From Microbulbifer sp. YPW16 (lineage in GTDB: Bacteria; Pseudomonadota; Gammaproteobacteria; Pseudomonadales; Cellvibrionaceae): DNA of 64,000 bases. The position numbers and the translations under genes were made by a program. The number at the start of each line of letters is the position of its first letter. Within the stretch, counting starts at the first letter, position 1. The notes under the pieces were generated by a model that was not told the DNA's origin, did no database searches, and worked only from the letters and a program-made list of their open reading frames with translations. This document shows, piece by piece, positions 37,061-44,901 of the stretch. Location of the stretch: the NCBI RefSeq assembly GCF_021290385.1, contig NZ_CP089928.1:682001-746000 (forward strand), given 5' to 3'.

Positions 37061-37137
37061 GGACCGGTAGTTCAGTTGGTTAGAATGCCGGCCTGTCACG
37101 CCGGAGGTCGCGGGTTCGAGTCCCGTCCGGTCCGCCA
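37061..37137 (+). tRNA. tRNA-Asp (anticodon GTC), copy 1
   Basis: Acceptor stem GGACCGG/CCGGTCC, anticodon stem CCGGC/GCCGG with loop CTGTCAC (GTC), T arm with TTCGAGT, encoded CCA. It lies 47 bases after tRNA-Val and is identical to the copy at 38615. Confidence 0.97.
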
Positions 37138-37183
37138 CATACAAAAAAGGCCCACACGAAAGTGTGGGCCTTTTTTGTATGTG
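37136..37183 (+). terminator. Terminator of tRNA operon 1, 22-bp perfect arms
   Basis: Arms 37136-37157 and 37162-37183 are perfectly complementary around a GAAA tetraloop, with six T inside the 3' arm. The hairpin even includes the last CA of tRNA-Asp. Confidence 0.95.
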
Positions 37184-37297
37184 CTGGATCGGCGTGACAG
37201 AACCCCCGTTCGACAAATCGGCAGGACAGCCGATTTGGACGCCAGAGCGAAGCAACGGCGCCCGTAGGGTGAGCGGCGCAGCCGCGAATCAGTCCCG
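37181..37297 (+). repeat. tRNA-linked structured repeat, copy R1a
   Basis: The first of five related units. It begins GTGCTGGATCGGCGTGACAG, then AACCCCCGTTCGACAAA, a hairpin (AATCGGC/GCCGATT), a conserved GGACGCCAGAGCGAAGC and GGCGCCCGTAGGGTGAG block, a second hairpin (GCGGC/GCCGC) and CGAATCAGTCCCG. It starts at the 3' edge of the tRNA terminator. Confidence 0.8.
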
Positions 37298-37351
37298 TCT
37301 CGTCAAGCGCAGTTGGCAATGCAGCCCCGAAGAACCGCAAGGCTTTAACAG

Positions 37352-37444
37352 GTGCTGGATCGGCGTGACAGAACCCCCGTTCGAAAAATCGGCAGGACAG
37401 CCGCTTTGAACGCCGCAGCAAAGCGACGACACCCACCTGTCCCG
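37352..37444 (+). repeat. tRNA-linked structured repeat, copy R1b (diverged)
   Basis: It shares the first about 50 bases with R1a (GTGCTGGATCGGCGTGACAG, CCCCCGTTCGA, ATCGGCAGGACAGCCG) but decays in the second half and lacks the second hairpin. It ends just before the terminator of the DUF4197 gene. Confidence 0.7.
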
Positions 37445-37454
37445 CCCAGCCCAA

Positions 37455-37486
37455 CAAAAAAAGCCCACTGAGAGCGGGCTTTTTCT
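37455..37486 (-). terminator. Terminator of the DUF4197 gene
   Basis: Stem AAGCCC (37461-37466) pairs with GGGCTT (37476-37481), flanked by an A-run that gives a T-run on the minus strand, 70 bp past the stop at 37556. T residues on the plus side may make it bidirectional. Confidence 0.8.
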
Positions 37487-37555
37487 TACGGGTTCACCGT
37501 CAACCTGCAATGCATGGACCGCTCACCCACTTAACCAGTATCAGCAAATTGACAA

Positions 37556-38275
37556 TCAGCCCTCCCCGGCCCCGAACACCTGGCCAATCAGCACACTGCC
37601 CCGGGCCACAGGATCCCGGCGAATCAGGGCCTCTTCCTCACCGATACGGCTGAACAGGGTCATCATGCTCTGGTCAATCACGTAGCGCTCCAGGTCCATA
37701 TCCGGCTTGTTGGCGATGGGTAACTTCTCGTAGGTAGAAAGCAGGCTCTCATACTGGCCGTAAAAGCCGGTCTTACGCAGGTTGGCTTCCACAATCGGCT
37801 GGTAGCGCATGCGCAGGGCGCTCTCGGTCTGGCGCTGGAAGTAATCCGTGGCCGCAGTCTCACTGCCGCGGATAATGCCCAGCGCATCATTGACCGTCAT
37901 TCCGGTAATTGCCTGCTTGAACACCGGCGCCGCCTCAGCCACCGCCTGTTCCGCGCCGCGATTCATGGCATCCTCCAGCTGGTCCACATAGTTGCCGAAA
38001 CCAAACTGGCGCAGGCCATCTTCCACCGGGCGGACCGATGCAGGCAGGCCCAGGTTGAACGCGCCCACCTGGGACAGCCGGCTGCTGGCCCGGTCAGTGC
38101 TGGTGCGCAGGGTTTCCTTGATGCCCCGCGCAAGCCTTGAGTCGGTATCGTAACCGGCATTTTTGGCCACCTGGTTGCCGACATCGACCCAGGGCGAGAC
38201 CGCCTCCATATTCTGGCAGGCCGCCAGCACCAATCCCCCGGCCAGGACAACGGCCAATTTCCAATGATGCGTCAT
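37556..38275 (-). CDS. DUF4197 domain lipoprotein
   Basis: A 239-residue lipoprotein from ATG 38275, with GAGGAGAA upstream. Lipobox LAAC, lipidated C20. The body is helical (SRLARGIKETLRTSTDRASSRLSQVGAFN, VEDGLRQFGFGNYVDQLEDAMNRGAEQAVAEA) and carries the DUF4197 pattern ITGMTVNDALGIIRGSETAATDYFQRQTES and the LERYVIDQSMMTLFSRIGEEEALIRRDP tail. Function unknown. It lies between two copies of a tRNA operon, on the opposite strand. Confidence 0.88.
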   Translation of the reverse strand: MTHHWKLAVVLAGGLVLAACQNMEAVSPWVDVGNQVAKNAGYDTDSRLARGIKETLRTSTDRASSRLSQVGAFNLGLPASVRPVEDGLRQFGFGNYVDQLEDAMNRGAEQAVAEAAPVFKQAITGMTVNDALGIIRGSETAATDYFQRQTESALRMRYQPIVEANLRKTGFYGQYESLLSTYEKLPIANKPDMDLERYVIDQSMMTLFSRIGEEEALIRRDPVARGSVLIGQVFGAGEG

Positions 38276-38449
38276 GATAATTCTCCTCGAAATCCGATTG
38301 CGCAATACTAACCCACCCGGGCCACCTGGAAAGTGACTGGCTTCCTGCTACGCACAGGCAAACCATGCCAAACGTAGCTCCCCCGCAAAACCCGCCACCC
38401 CTGCACTGGCCGACCACCGCCGCGCCTCCCGAATTTTTGGAAAAGGGCA

Positions 38450-38477
38450 TTGACTCAATAAGATTTACCGGTAAGAT
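38450..38477 (+). promoter_or_regulatory. Promoter of the second tRNA-Val/Asp operon
   Basis: TTGACT (38450-38455) and TAAGAT (38472-38477) are spaced by 16 bases, 14 bases before tRNA-Val. The downstream ACGCAGC is shared with the first copy. Confidence 0.75.
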
Positions 38478-38491
38478 ACGCAGCCCTTCGA

Positions 38492-38567
38492 GGGTGGTTA
38501 GCTCAGTTGGGAGAGCGACGGCCTTACAAGCCGTAGGTCACAGGTTCGACCCCTGTACCACCCACCA
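38492..38567 (+). tRNA. tRNA-Val (anticodon TAC), copy 2
   Basis: Identical in sequence to the copy at 36938, with anticodon loop CTTACAA and encoded CCA. Confidence 0.97.
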
Positions 38568-38614
38568 CTTCCCCTCACCTGCCCGGCAGGTTGTAACGGG
38601 GAAACGAAGACTGC

Positions 38615-38691
38615 GGACCGGTAGTTCAGTTGGTTAGAATGCCGGCCTGTCACGCCGGAGGTCGCGGGTTCGAGTCCCGTCCGGTCCGCCA
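38615..38691 (+). tRNA. tRNA-Asp (anticodon GTC), copy 2
   Basis: Identical to the copy at 37061. The 47-base spacer after tRNA-Val differs from the first copy at only a few positions (GGTTGTAAC versus GGTTACAAC and a few near the end). Confidence 0.97.
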
Positions 38692-38737
38692 CATACAAAA
38701 AAGGCCCACACGAAAGTGTGGGCCTTTTTTGTATGTG
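38690..38737 (+). terminator. Terminator of tRNA operon 2
   Basis: The same perfect 22-bp-arm, GAAA-loop hairpin as in the first copy (38690-38711 / 38716-38737). Confidence 0.95.
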
Positions 38738-38850
38738 CTGGATCGGCGTACAAGAACCCCCGTTCGACAAAATTGCCATCGGCAATTTGGGACGCCAGAG
38801 CGAAGCGACGGCGCCCGCAGGGTGAGCGGCAATGCCGCGAATCAGTCCCG
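38735..38850 (+). repeat. tRNA-linked structured repeat, copy R2a
   Basis: Full-length unit. GTGCTGGATCGGCGTACAAG start, CCCCCGTTCGACAAAA, hairpin 1 AATTGCC/GGCAATT (sequence different from R1a but still paired), GACGCCAGAGCGAAGC and GGCGCCCGCAGGGTGAG blocks, hairpin 2 GCGGC-AAT-GCCGC, CGAATCAGTCCCG end. Confidence 0.8.
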
Positions 38851-38907
38851 CTACAAGAGCTTCAGTTGGCGAGGAGCGATCTACGCAAGAGCGCGGCTTT
38901 TTTGTAT

Positions 38908-39021
38908 GTGCTGGATCGACGTACAAGAACCCCCGTTCGACAAAATTGCCGGGAGCAATTTTGGACGCAGCAACGAAGCGGAGGTGCCCGCAGGGCGAGG
39001 GCCATGGATGGCCCGAGTCAC
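38908..39021 (+). repeat. tRNA-linked structured repeat, copy R2b
   Basis: It is preceded by TTTTTTGTAT, the 3' arm of the tRNA terminator, which was evidently copied with it. Hairpin 1 is ATTGCC/AGCAAT, and hairpin 2 is replaced by GGGCCAT/GATGGCCC, paired but of different sequence. Confidence 0.75.
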
Positions 39022-39098
39022 TAAATTGCCAAGAGCAATTTTGGACGCCAGAGCGAAGCCACGGCGCCCGCAGGGTTAGCGGCATAACCGCGAATCAC
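39021..39098 (+). repeat. tRNA-linked structured repeat, copy R2c (5' truncated)
   Basis: It starts at hairpin 1 (AAATTGCC...AGCAATTTT) and retains GACGCCAGAGCGAAGCC, GGCGCCCGCAGGGTTAG, hairpin 2 (GCGG-CATAA-CCGC) and CGAATCAC. It abuts R2b. No gene is present between it and the BCCT stop at 39167. Confidence 0.7.
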
Positions 39099-39166
39099 AA
39101 ATACGCCAAGAACGAACCTGGACACCGGTGCACTGCCACTCAGCCAACCTGCCGCCCATAGCAGAA

Positions 39167-40633
39167 TCAACGCGGCTCCCCCACCCCCTGGACTAACAAA
39201 ACCACCAGCGATCCCGCACTCCCCAACACAATCAACAGTCCCGGCAAACCCGCAAGGTTTGCCAACATCTTGATACCGTCGCTACCGAGAAAGCTGGCAC
39301 TGCACCACCCCACCAGGCCGACCAATCCAGCCCACAACAACTTCACCCCAAACGGCGATCCCATATGGGCAGCGGTCACCGACTTCATGCACAGCCCGCC
39401 AATAGCATCGGTATTGGAATCCGTTGCAGTGATAAAGGAGATAAAGCAACCGCAGATGAAAAACAGGCTCAGCAGGGTGCTGCCCGGCAGGTAACTGAAC
39501 AGCTGGTAGGCCATCGCAGCGAGCCCCTGTTCCCGGTACACCTGGTACATGGCACCGCCCCCGAGGTTATCGAAGTAAAGGGCGGCACCTCCAAAGGTGG
39601 AGAACCACAAAACGCCAAACAGTGACGGCAACAGCAGGTTCACAAGGATAAACTGCCGCACTGTGTAGCCCCTGGCGATTTTCCCCAGGAACAGGCTCGA
39701 CAGCGGTGCCCAGGCGAACCAGCTGGCATAAAACGCAGTGGTCCACCAGCCGGACCACTGGCTATCTTGCGGCTCACTCAGCAGTAACTGGCGGGGAAAG
39801 AAGTTGGCCAGGTAATCGACCAGTGAGCCGGCACCAAGCCCCGCGATAAAACCAGATGGACCCACCAGCAACAGGTAGAGCATCAGCGCCACAAACAGGA
39901 TGGTATTGGCCCGCGCCAGCACCTGGATGCCCTGGCGTAGCCCGCTGGCAGCAGACAACAGTGCCACCGCGACAATAAAACCGGCGGTTGCCGCGTAGGC
40001 TACCGGCGACCTGGCGATGCCAAACAGGACCTGCAGGCCATCACCGATCAGCAACAGCCCGGCGCTCAGTACCCCCGACATTCCCACCACCACCGCAAAC
40101 AGCACCAGGCCATCCACCACCTGTCCCGCAACATTGCCCAGGTGCCCGCGCAGCAGCGGCCGCAGCATCGCCCCCACGGAAAACTCGTATCCGAGGTTGT
40201 AAAAGCACAGGGCAAACGTCAGGGCCGCCACGGTGTAGATGGCATAAGGTGCCAGGGTCCAGTGGACGAATACTGATGAAAGCGCGAACCGCATCGCCGC
40301 CTCACTGCCCGGCTCGATACCAGTGAATGCCGGCGGCTCGCGAAAATGCACCACAGGCTCCGCTACCGCCCAGAACAGAATCCCCATGGCAATCACGGTG
40401 GTGAGGGAAACCGCAAACCAGCGGAAAGGCGGATAGATGGGCTCGGCCTCGGGCCCGCCAAGCCTCACCCGGCCCAACGGCAATAGAAACACCACCAGGC
40501 AAAGGGCCAGAAGCCCCAGGGCTGAATAGAGGAAAAGCGAGGAGAAATGCTCGATAACCGCCGCATTGGCCGCGGAGGCCATCTTGACGAAGGCCTCCTG
40601 GTCCACGGCTGTAACAAGCAGCACAACCAGCAC
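39167..40633 (-). CDS. BCCT family osmolyte/betaine transporter
   Basis: At least 488 residues with about 12 TM segments. BCCT features are FRWFAVSLTTVIAMGILFWAVAEPVVHF, the WTLAPYAIYTVAALTFALCFYN segment and QWSGWWTTAFYASWFAWAPLSSLFLGKIARGYTVRQF, which carries the tryptophan cluster of the family (usually written WTxFYWxWWxSW...GxFxARISRGRTxREF). Substrate is a betaine-like or related zwitterion; exact identity is open. GTG 40633 is the only standard start. It would cut the first TM helix, because the frame stays open upstream and encodes a basic segment and KPITFWPALAG, as expected before TM1. Confidence 0.85.
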   Translation of the reverse strand: MLVVLLVTAVDQEAFVKMASAANAAVIEHFSSLFLYSALGLLALCLVVFLLPLGRVRLGGPEAEPIYPPFRWFAVSLTTVIAMGILFWAVAEPVVHFREPPAFTGIEPGSEAAMRFALSSVFVHWTLAPYAIYTVAALTFALCFYNLGYEFSVGAMLRPLLRGHLGNVAGQVVDGLVLFAVVVGMSGVLSAGLLLIGDGLQVLFGIARSPVAYAATAGFIVAVALLSAASGLRQGIQVLARANTILFVALMLYLLLVGPSGFIAGLGAGSLVDYLANFFPRQLLLSEPQDSQWSGWWTTAFYASWFAWAPLSSLFLGKIARGYTVRQFILVNLLLPSLFGVLWFSTFGGAALYFDNLGGGAMYQVYREQGLAAMAYQLFSYLPGSTLLSLFFICGCFISFITATDSNTDAIGGLCMKSVTAAHMGSPFGVKLLWAGLVGLVGWCSASFLGSDGIKMLANLAGLPGLLIVLGSAGSLVVLLVQGVGEPR

Positions 40634-40725
40634 GCCTGCCAGCGCCGGCCAGAACGTAATGGGTTTCAGGTGTCCCCGAAAGGCGGATGTTATCCGGCGG
40701 CGAAGGTTGATGGCACCATCCCGCT

Positions 40726-41064
40726 TCAGTTGCCTATCGCTGCCAGCCCGATACCCAGCAGGATATCCACCGCAATGGCAACCACAAACACCAGCGCCCC
40801 GTAGCCGCAGGCGGTTTTCCAGCTGAAATCAAACTGCAGTCGCAGCATCAGGGCAGGCACAACAAAGTACAGGGTGAGCAGCGGAAGCAACAGTTGCTGG
40901 GGCAGGCCACTGAATGCCACCGCCATGCTCGCCAGCCAGACCAACAGTGCCGGCACCAGCACAAACGTGATTGAGGTGAATCCATCCAGCCCCCGGTCGC
41001 GACCGCGCTCCAGTAAGTTGAACAAACCGTAAACAACACCGCCGGCAATTAACGCCTGTAGCAT
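40726..41064 (-). CDS. Four-TM membrane protein, function unknown
   Basis: A 112-residue protein from ATG 41064 with AAGGGGAAAGG upstream. Hydrophobic segments are MLQALIAGGVVYGLFNLL, SITFVLVPALLVWLASMAVAFS, LLLPLLTLYFVVPALMLRLQF and ACGYGALVFVVAIAVDILLGIGLAAIG. I do not recognise a family. It lies 92 bp upstream of the BCCT start on the same strand, and the open BCCT frame runs into its end, so co-expression is likely. Confidence 0.65.
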   Translation of the reverse strand: MLQALIAGGVVYGLFNLLERGRDRGLDGFTSITFVLVPALLVWLASMAVAFSGLPQQLLLPLLTLYFVVPALMLRLQFDFSWKTACGYGALVFVVAIAVDILLGIGLAAIGN

Positions 41065-41226
41065 AATCCTTTCCCCTTGTAGTTCCCTGGGCAGGTCGCC
41101 CCGTGAGGGTTCTTGTTTTTCCGGCTGGCCGGGCACTGCCTGGCGAGCGGGCTCTTCCGGTGACCTTTATATCGGATCGGGAGGGAGGGTAAAAGTCTCG
41201 GGACAGGGGCAGCCGTCCGGCCGGTA

Positions 41227-41829
41227 TCAGTTGCCGTCGCGGTGTACCCGGCAACCCTCAGCAACAAGGGTCGCAGCCAGCGCATCCCAGTGATCCTGCG
41301 GCAGCGCAATGGGCACGGTGACTCCCTCGCCGTACGCCGCTTCGTCGCAGTGCCCACCAGCCTGCCCCACCAGGAAACGCAACCGCGACTCCTGGGCAAA
41401 ATCGCAGGAGACAGAGGCGCTTACAAAGGGAATGAATGGCTTCAGCTCAGCCTGCCGGAGTGCCGCCCCCACCGCGCCGCGGTAGGCGCGCATCAGGCCA
41501 CCGACGCCGAGCTTGGTGCCGCCGAAGTAGCGCGTGACAATCGCACCAACGTTACCCACTTCCTGTTTCAACAGGAGTTCCAGCATGGGGCGGCCGGCAC
41601 TGCCGCCGGGCTCACCGTCATCATCCGACTGCATGACTAACGGGTTGGCCGGGTTGCCGATCACCAGTGCCGTGCAGTGGTGGCTGGCATCGGGGAACTG
41701 GCTGCGCACGGTTTCCAACTGCTGCAGGAACGCCGCCTTGTCTTCAGCCGGACCCAGCCAGCAGATAAAGCGGCTCTTCTTCTCTTCCGTCTCACTGACA
41801 ACGGGAGAGCAGGGAATCTGGTAACTCAC
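41227..41829 (-). CDS. yigZ: YigZ/IMPACT family protein
   Basis: About 200 residues from a GTG at 41829 with GGGAAG nine bases upstream, overlapping the 3' end of ccmG by 38 bp. The IMPACT (UPF0029) domain is clear: EEKKSRFICWLGPAEDKAAF, SDDDGEPGGSAGRPMLELLLKQEVGNVGAIVTRYFGGTKLGVGGLMRAYRGAV. The C-terminal ferredoxin-like domain follows (SVSCDFAQESRLRFLVGQ). IMPACT proteins are linked to translation control in eukaryotes; bacterial function is unclear. It is the last gene of the ccm series. Confidence 0.88.
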   Translation of the reverse strand: MSYQIPCSPVVSETEEKKSRFICWLGPAEDKAAFLQQLETVRSQFPDASHHCTALVIGNPANPLVMQSDDDGEPGGSAGRPMLELLLKQEVGNVGAIVTRYFGGTKLGVGGLMRAYRGAVGAALRQAELKPFIPFVSASVSCDFAQESRLRFLVGQAGGHCDEAAYGEGVTVPIALPQDHWDALAATLVAEGCRVHRDGN

Positions 41830-42376
41830 CGGCAAATTCTTCCCATGACTGGTCCTGCAATCTTTCGTACAGCGGCTGGAGCTTGGTCTGCCAGATACGG
41901 TCATCTACCACTCCGACATGCTTGCAGCGAATAGTACCGCCAGAGTCCACCAGGAATGTTTCCGGCGCGCCAAACACACCCAGGTCCAGGGCCAGCCGCC
42001 CTTCCCGGTCAGCGACACTGAACAGGTAGGGGTTATGGAATTTCTCCAGCCACTTCTGCGCCTCGGCGTTGTCGTCCTTCAGGTTGACGCCAATGATGGG
42101 CACGCCCTGGCTGGCCAATTTGTTCAGGTAGGGATGCTCCACCCGGCAGGCGATGCACCATGTCGCCCACACATTCAGCAACAGGGGTTCGGCCGGCAGG
42201 TCCGCCAGCCCGGCCCGGGCCTCACTATCCGCGACTTTCGGCAGGGAAAACTCAGGTACCGGTTTGTTCAGTAGCGCCGAGGGCATTTCCTGCGGGTCCA
42301 GCGAGAGGCCCCGCCAGAACAGCAGGGCCAGCGCAGCGAAAATAATCAGCGGCAGGAACAGCTTGAGTCTGGCCAT
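41792..42376 (-). CDS. ccmG: Thiol:disulfide interchange protein CcmG/DsbE
   Basis: A 194-residue thioredoxin-like protein with one N-terminal TM anchor (LFLPLIIFAALALLFWRGL) and the active site WATWCIACRVEHP (C74, C77). GVNLKDDNAEAQKWLEKFHNPY and GVFGAPETFLVDSGG are diagnostic of CcmG. It reduces CcmH or the apocytochrome heme-binding cysteines in the periplasm. Its C-terminus is slightly extended and overlaps the start of yigZ. Confidence 0.94.
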   Translation of the reverse strand: MARLKLFLPLIIFAALALLFWRGLSLDPQEMPSALLNKPVPEFSLPKVADSEARAGLADLPAEPLLLNVWATWCIACRVEHPYLNKLASQGVPIIGVNLKDDNAEAQKWLEKFHNPYLFSVADREGRLALDLGVFGAPETFLVDSGGTIRCKHVGVVDDRIWQTKLQPLYERLQDQSWEEFAGELPDSLLSRCQ

Positions 42377-42409
42377 GGTGATTTCGATCTCCCTCTACTT
42401 ATCCGCGAC

Positions 42410-44395
42410 TCAGGCACCCGCCGGCATCGCATCGATGGCTTCGGCACGGGCAGCACGGACCTTGCGGTAGCGCTTGTCGGCCACCGCGATGCCACCACCA
42501 ATGGCCATCAGCAGCGCACCCAGCCAGATCCAGACCACAAAGGCCTTGTACTGCAGGCGCACGGCCCAGTCCCCGTTAGGGTTACCCTTGTCCAGCGGCT
42601 CACCCAGGGCCACGTAGATATCCCGGAACAGCCCCGTGTCGATAGCAGCCTCGGTCATGGTATTGCCGCCGGACAGGTAATTGCGTTTCTGCGGGTGCAA
42701 TTCCGCCACCGGCGAACCGCCGCGACTGACATGCACTACCCCTTCAAACGCGCGGTAATTGGGGCCCTGCACCTGGCGCACACCGTCAAAGCGGAATTCA
42801 TAACCGGCGACCCGGTGCGTATCCCCCGCTCCCAGGCGGACATCGTCCTCCACGCTGTAGATTGTGGTCAGGGCCACACCCAGCGCAGTCACGGCCAGGC
42901 CGACATGGGCCAGGTGCATGCCGTAGTAACTGGCCCGCTGGCGTCGCAGGCCCGCCAGTAACGAGTCAGCGTTGCGGGTCTTGCCGAGGATATCCGCGAG
43001 GCTGGATGCGGTGACCCAGCTTCCGACGAAGATTCCCAGCGCCGCCCCCCAGTGGAACTCGCCCAGTGCAAACGGAATTGCCAGGCCCGCCACCACAGCC
43101 ACCGCCAGGGGCAACTGCCACAGACTCCACAGGCGGTCCCAGCGGCTGTCCTTCCAGTTGGCATGAATGCCCAGGCCCAGCACAACGCTGAGAAACACCA
43201 TCAGGGGCACAAAAAACAGGTTGAAGAACGGCGGGCCCACGCTGATCTTGCCCCAGTTGAGGGCATCGGCCAGCAGCGGATACAGGGTGCCGGTCAGCAC
43301 CACGCCGGTAATCAATACCAGCAGGATATTGTTGGACAGCAGGAATGTTTCCCGGGAGCGGAACGAGAACACACTGCCCGCGCTGACTGCTGGTGCCCGG
43401 AGGCCAAACAGTACCAGCGACAGCCCCACCACGATCACCAGGAACGCCAGGATAAACCCACCGCGCAAGGGGTCGGTGGCGAAGGCATGCACCGAGGTGA
43501 GTACACCGGAGCGCACCAGGAATGTTCCCAGCAGGCTGAGGCTGAAGGCAAAGATTGCCAGCAGGATGGTCCAGCTCTTGAACAGGCCGCGCTTCTCACT
43601 TACTGCCAGTGAATGCAGCAGCGCCGTGCCCACCAGCCAGGGCATAAACGAGGCGTTTTCCACCGGGTCCCAGAACCACCAGCCGCCCCAGCCCAGCTCG
43701 TAATAGGCCCACCAGCTGCCAAGGGCAATCCCCAGGGTAAGGAAGGACCAGGCCACCGCCGTCCATGGGCGTACCCACCTGGCCCAGGCCGCATCCAGCT
43801 GCCCACCCAATAGCGCAGCGATGGCAAAGGCGAAAGCCACCGAAAAGCCCACATAGCCCATATACAGCAACGGTGGGTGGATGATCATGCCGGGATCCTG
43901 CAGCAGCGGATTCAGGTCATTGCCCTCCACGGGCGGAAACGGCAGGGTGCGGTCAAACGGGTTGGAGGTCAGCAGGATAAACAGGAAGAAACCCACCAGC
44001 ACAAAACCCAGCACCGACAGTACCCGCGCCACCAGCTCCGCTGGCAGCTGGCGGCTGAACAGGGCTACGGCGGCGGCCCAGCCGGCCTGCATCAGCAGCC
44101 ACAGCAGGATAGAGCCCTCGTGGCCGCCCCACACGGCGGTAATCTTGTAGTGCAGGGGCAACAGGCTGTTGGAGTTCTGCGCCACATAATTGACGCTGAA
44201 ATCGCTCTGGACAAAGGCCGCCGTCAGGCACAGGAAGGCGATGGCAGTAAACACCAACACCCCCAGGGCCAGCGGGCGCCCGGCTTCCATCCACAGGGGC
44301 CGGGCGGTATAGCTCCCGGCCACGGGTACCGCGGTCAGGGCCACCGATAACAGCAGCCCCACCAGCAGTGCGAAGTGTCCCAGCTCCGGAGTCAT
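42410..44395 (-). CDS. ccmF: Cytochrome c heme lyase subunit CcmF
   Basis: A 661-residue membrane protein with about 14-15 TM segments. It has the WWD heme-handling motif (WGGWWFWDPVENASFMPWL), conserved periplasmic histidines, and the second domain VFSFRSRETFLLSNNILLVLITGVVLTGTLYPLL. A large periplasmic domain before the last TM contains VAGYEFRFDGVRQVQGPNYRAFEG. With CcmH/I it attaches heme to apocytochrome c. Its ATG overlaps the ccmE stop by four bases. Confidence 0.96.
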   Translation of the reverse strand: MTPELGHFALLVGLLLSVALTAVPVAGSYTARPLWMEAGRPLALGVLVFTAIAFLCLTAAFVQSDFSVNYVAQNSNSLLPLHYKITAVWGGHEGSILLWLLMQAGWAAAVALFSRQLPAELVARVLSVLGFVLVGFFLFILLTSNPFDRTLPFPPVEGNDLNPLLQDPGMIIHPPLLYMGYVGFSVAFAFAIAALLGGQLDAAWARWVRPWTAVAWSFLTLGIALGSWWAYYELGWGGWWFWDPVENASFMPWLVGTALLHSLAVSEKRGLFKSWTILLAIFAFSLSLLGTFLVRSGVLTSVHAFATDPLRGGFILAFLVIVVGLSLVLFGLRAPAVSAGSVFSFRSRETFLLSNNILLVLITGVVLTGTLYPLLADALNWGKISVGPPFFNLFFVPLMVFLSVVLGLGIHANWKDSRWDRLWSLWQLPLAVAVVAGLAIPFALGEFHWGAALGIFVGSWVTASSLADILGKTRNADSLLAGLRRQRASYYGMHLAHVGLAVTALGVALTTIYSVEDDVRLGAGDTHRVAGYEFRFDGVRQVQGPNYRAFEGVVHVSRGGSPVAELHPQKRNYLSGGNTMTEAAIDTGLFRDIYVALGEPLDKGNPNGDWAVRLQYKAFVVWIWLGALLMAIGGGIAVADKRYRKVRAARAEAIDAMPAGA

Positions 44396-44841
44396 ATTTT
44401 CGCTCCGTCCCCACAGGTGGCGTTACCAGCCATGGACTCGGCCACCTCCGGCGGTGTGTAGTTCTCGTCGTGCTTGGCCAGCACCTGGTCAGCACGCATG
44501 GTGCCGTCACGCATCAACTGCCCGGTTACCACGGCGGCTTCACCCTCGGCAAACAGGTCGGGGAGGATCTTGTCGAACACTACCTGCAGGTCCGCCTCGC
44601 CATCGGTAATCGCAAAGTGAACGTCGAGCGATTCTTCGCTGCGCCGGACACTGCCCGGCACCACGCAGCCGCCGGCCCGGATTCGCTTCTCGAACGGCAC
44701 CTCCCCCGCTGCAAAGGCAGTGGGGGCGTAAAAATAGTCCATATTGTTACGCATGGCGTAGGTGACAAACCCCACGGCGGCACTGGACAGGGCCACCAGG
44801 ACCAGCACCAGGATAAGGCGTTGTTTACGTGCGGGATGCAT
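44392..44841 (-). CDS. ccmE: Heme chaperone CcmE
   Basis: A 149-residue protein: N-terminal TM helix (LILVLVLVALSSAAVGFVTYA), OB-fold periplasmic domain, and the heme-attachment motif LAKHDENYTPPEV with the covalent heme histidine H124 and ligand Y128. It carries heme from CcmABCD to CcmF/H. Length and motif are standard for the His-type CcmE. Confidence 0.96.
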   Translation of the reverse strand: MHPARKQRLILVLVLVALSSAAVGFVTYAMRNNMDYFYAPTAFAAGEVPFEKRIRAGGCVVPGSVRRSEESLDVHFAITDGEADLQVVFDKILPDLFAEGEAAVVTGQLMRDGTMRADQVLAKHDENYTPPEVAESMAGNATCGDGAKI

Positions 44842-44901
44842 GAGCGGTCATTTCCCCCGGAAATCAAGTCAAGTAATGAATCTGTTACGACCGGGCCGCG
44901 A

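Noticed and set aside
37037-39085. Open frames on both strands over the tRNA region with recurring segments such as GRDSNPRP and FLYVADRTGLEPATSGVTG
   Set aside because: They are translations of tRNA genes, the terminator hairpin and the repeats. Such false proteins are well known around tRNA clusters, and none has a ribosome site or independent support.
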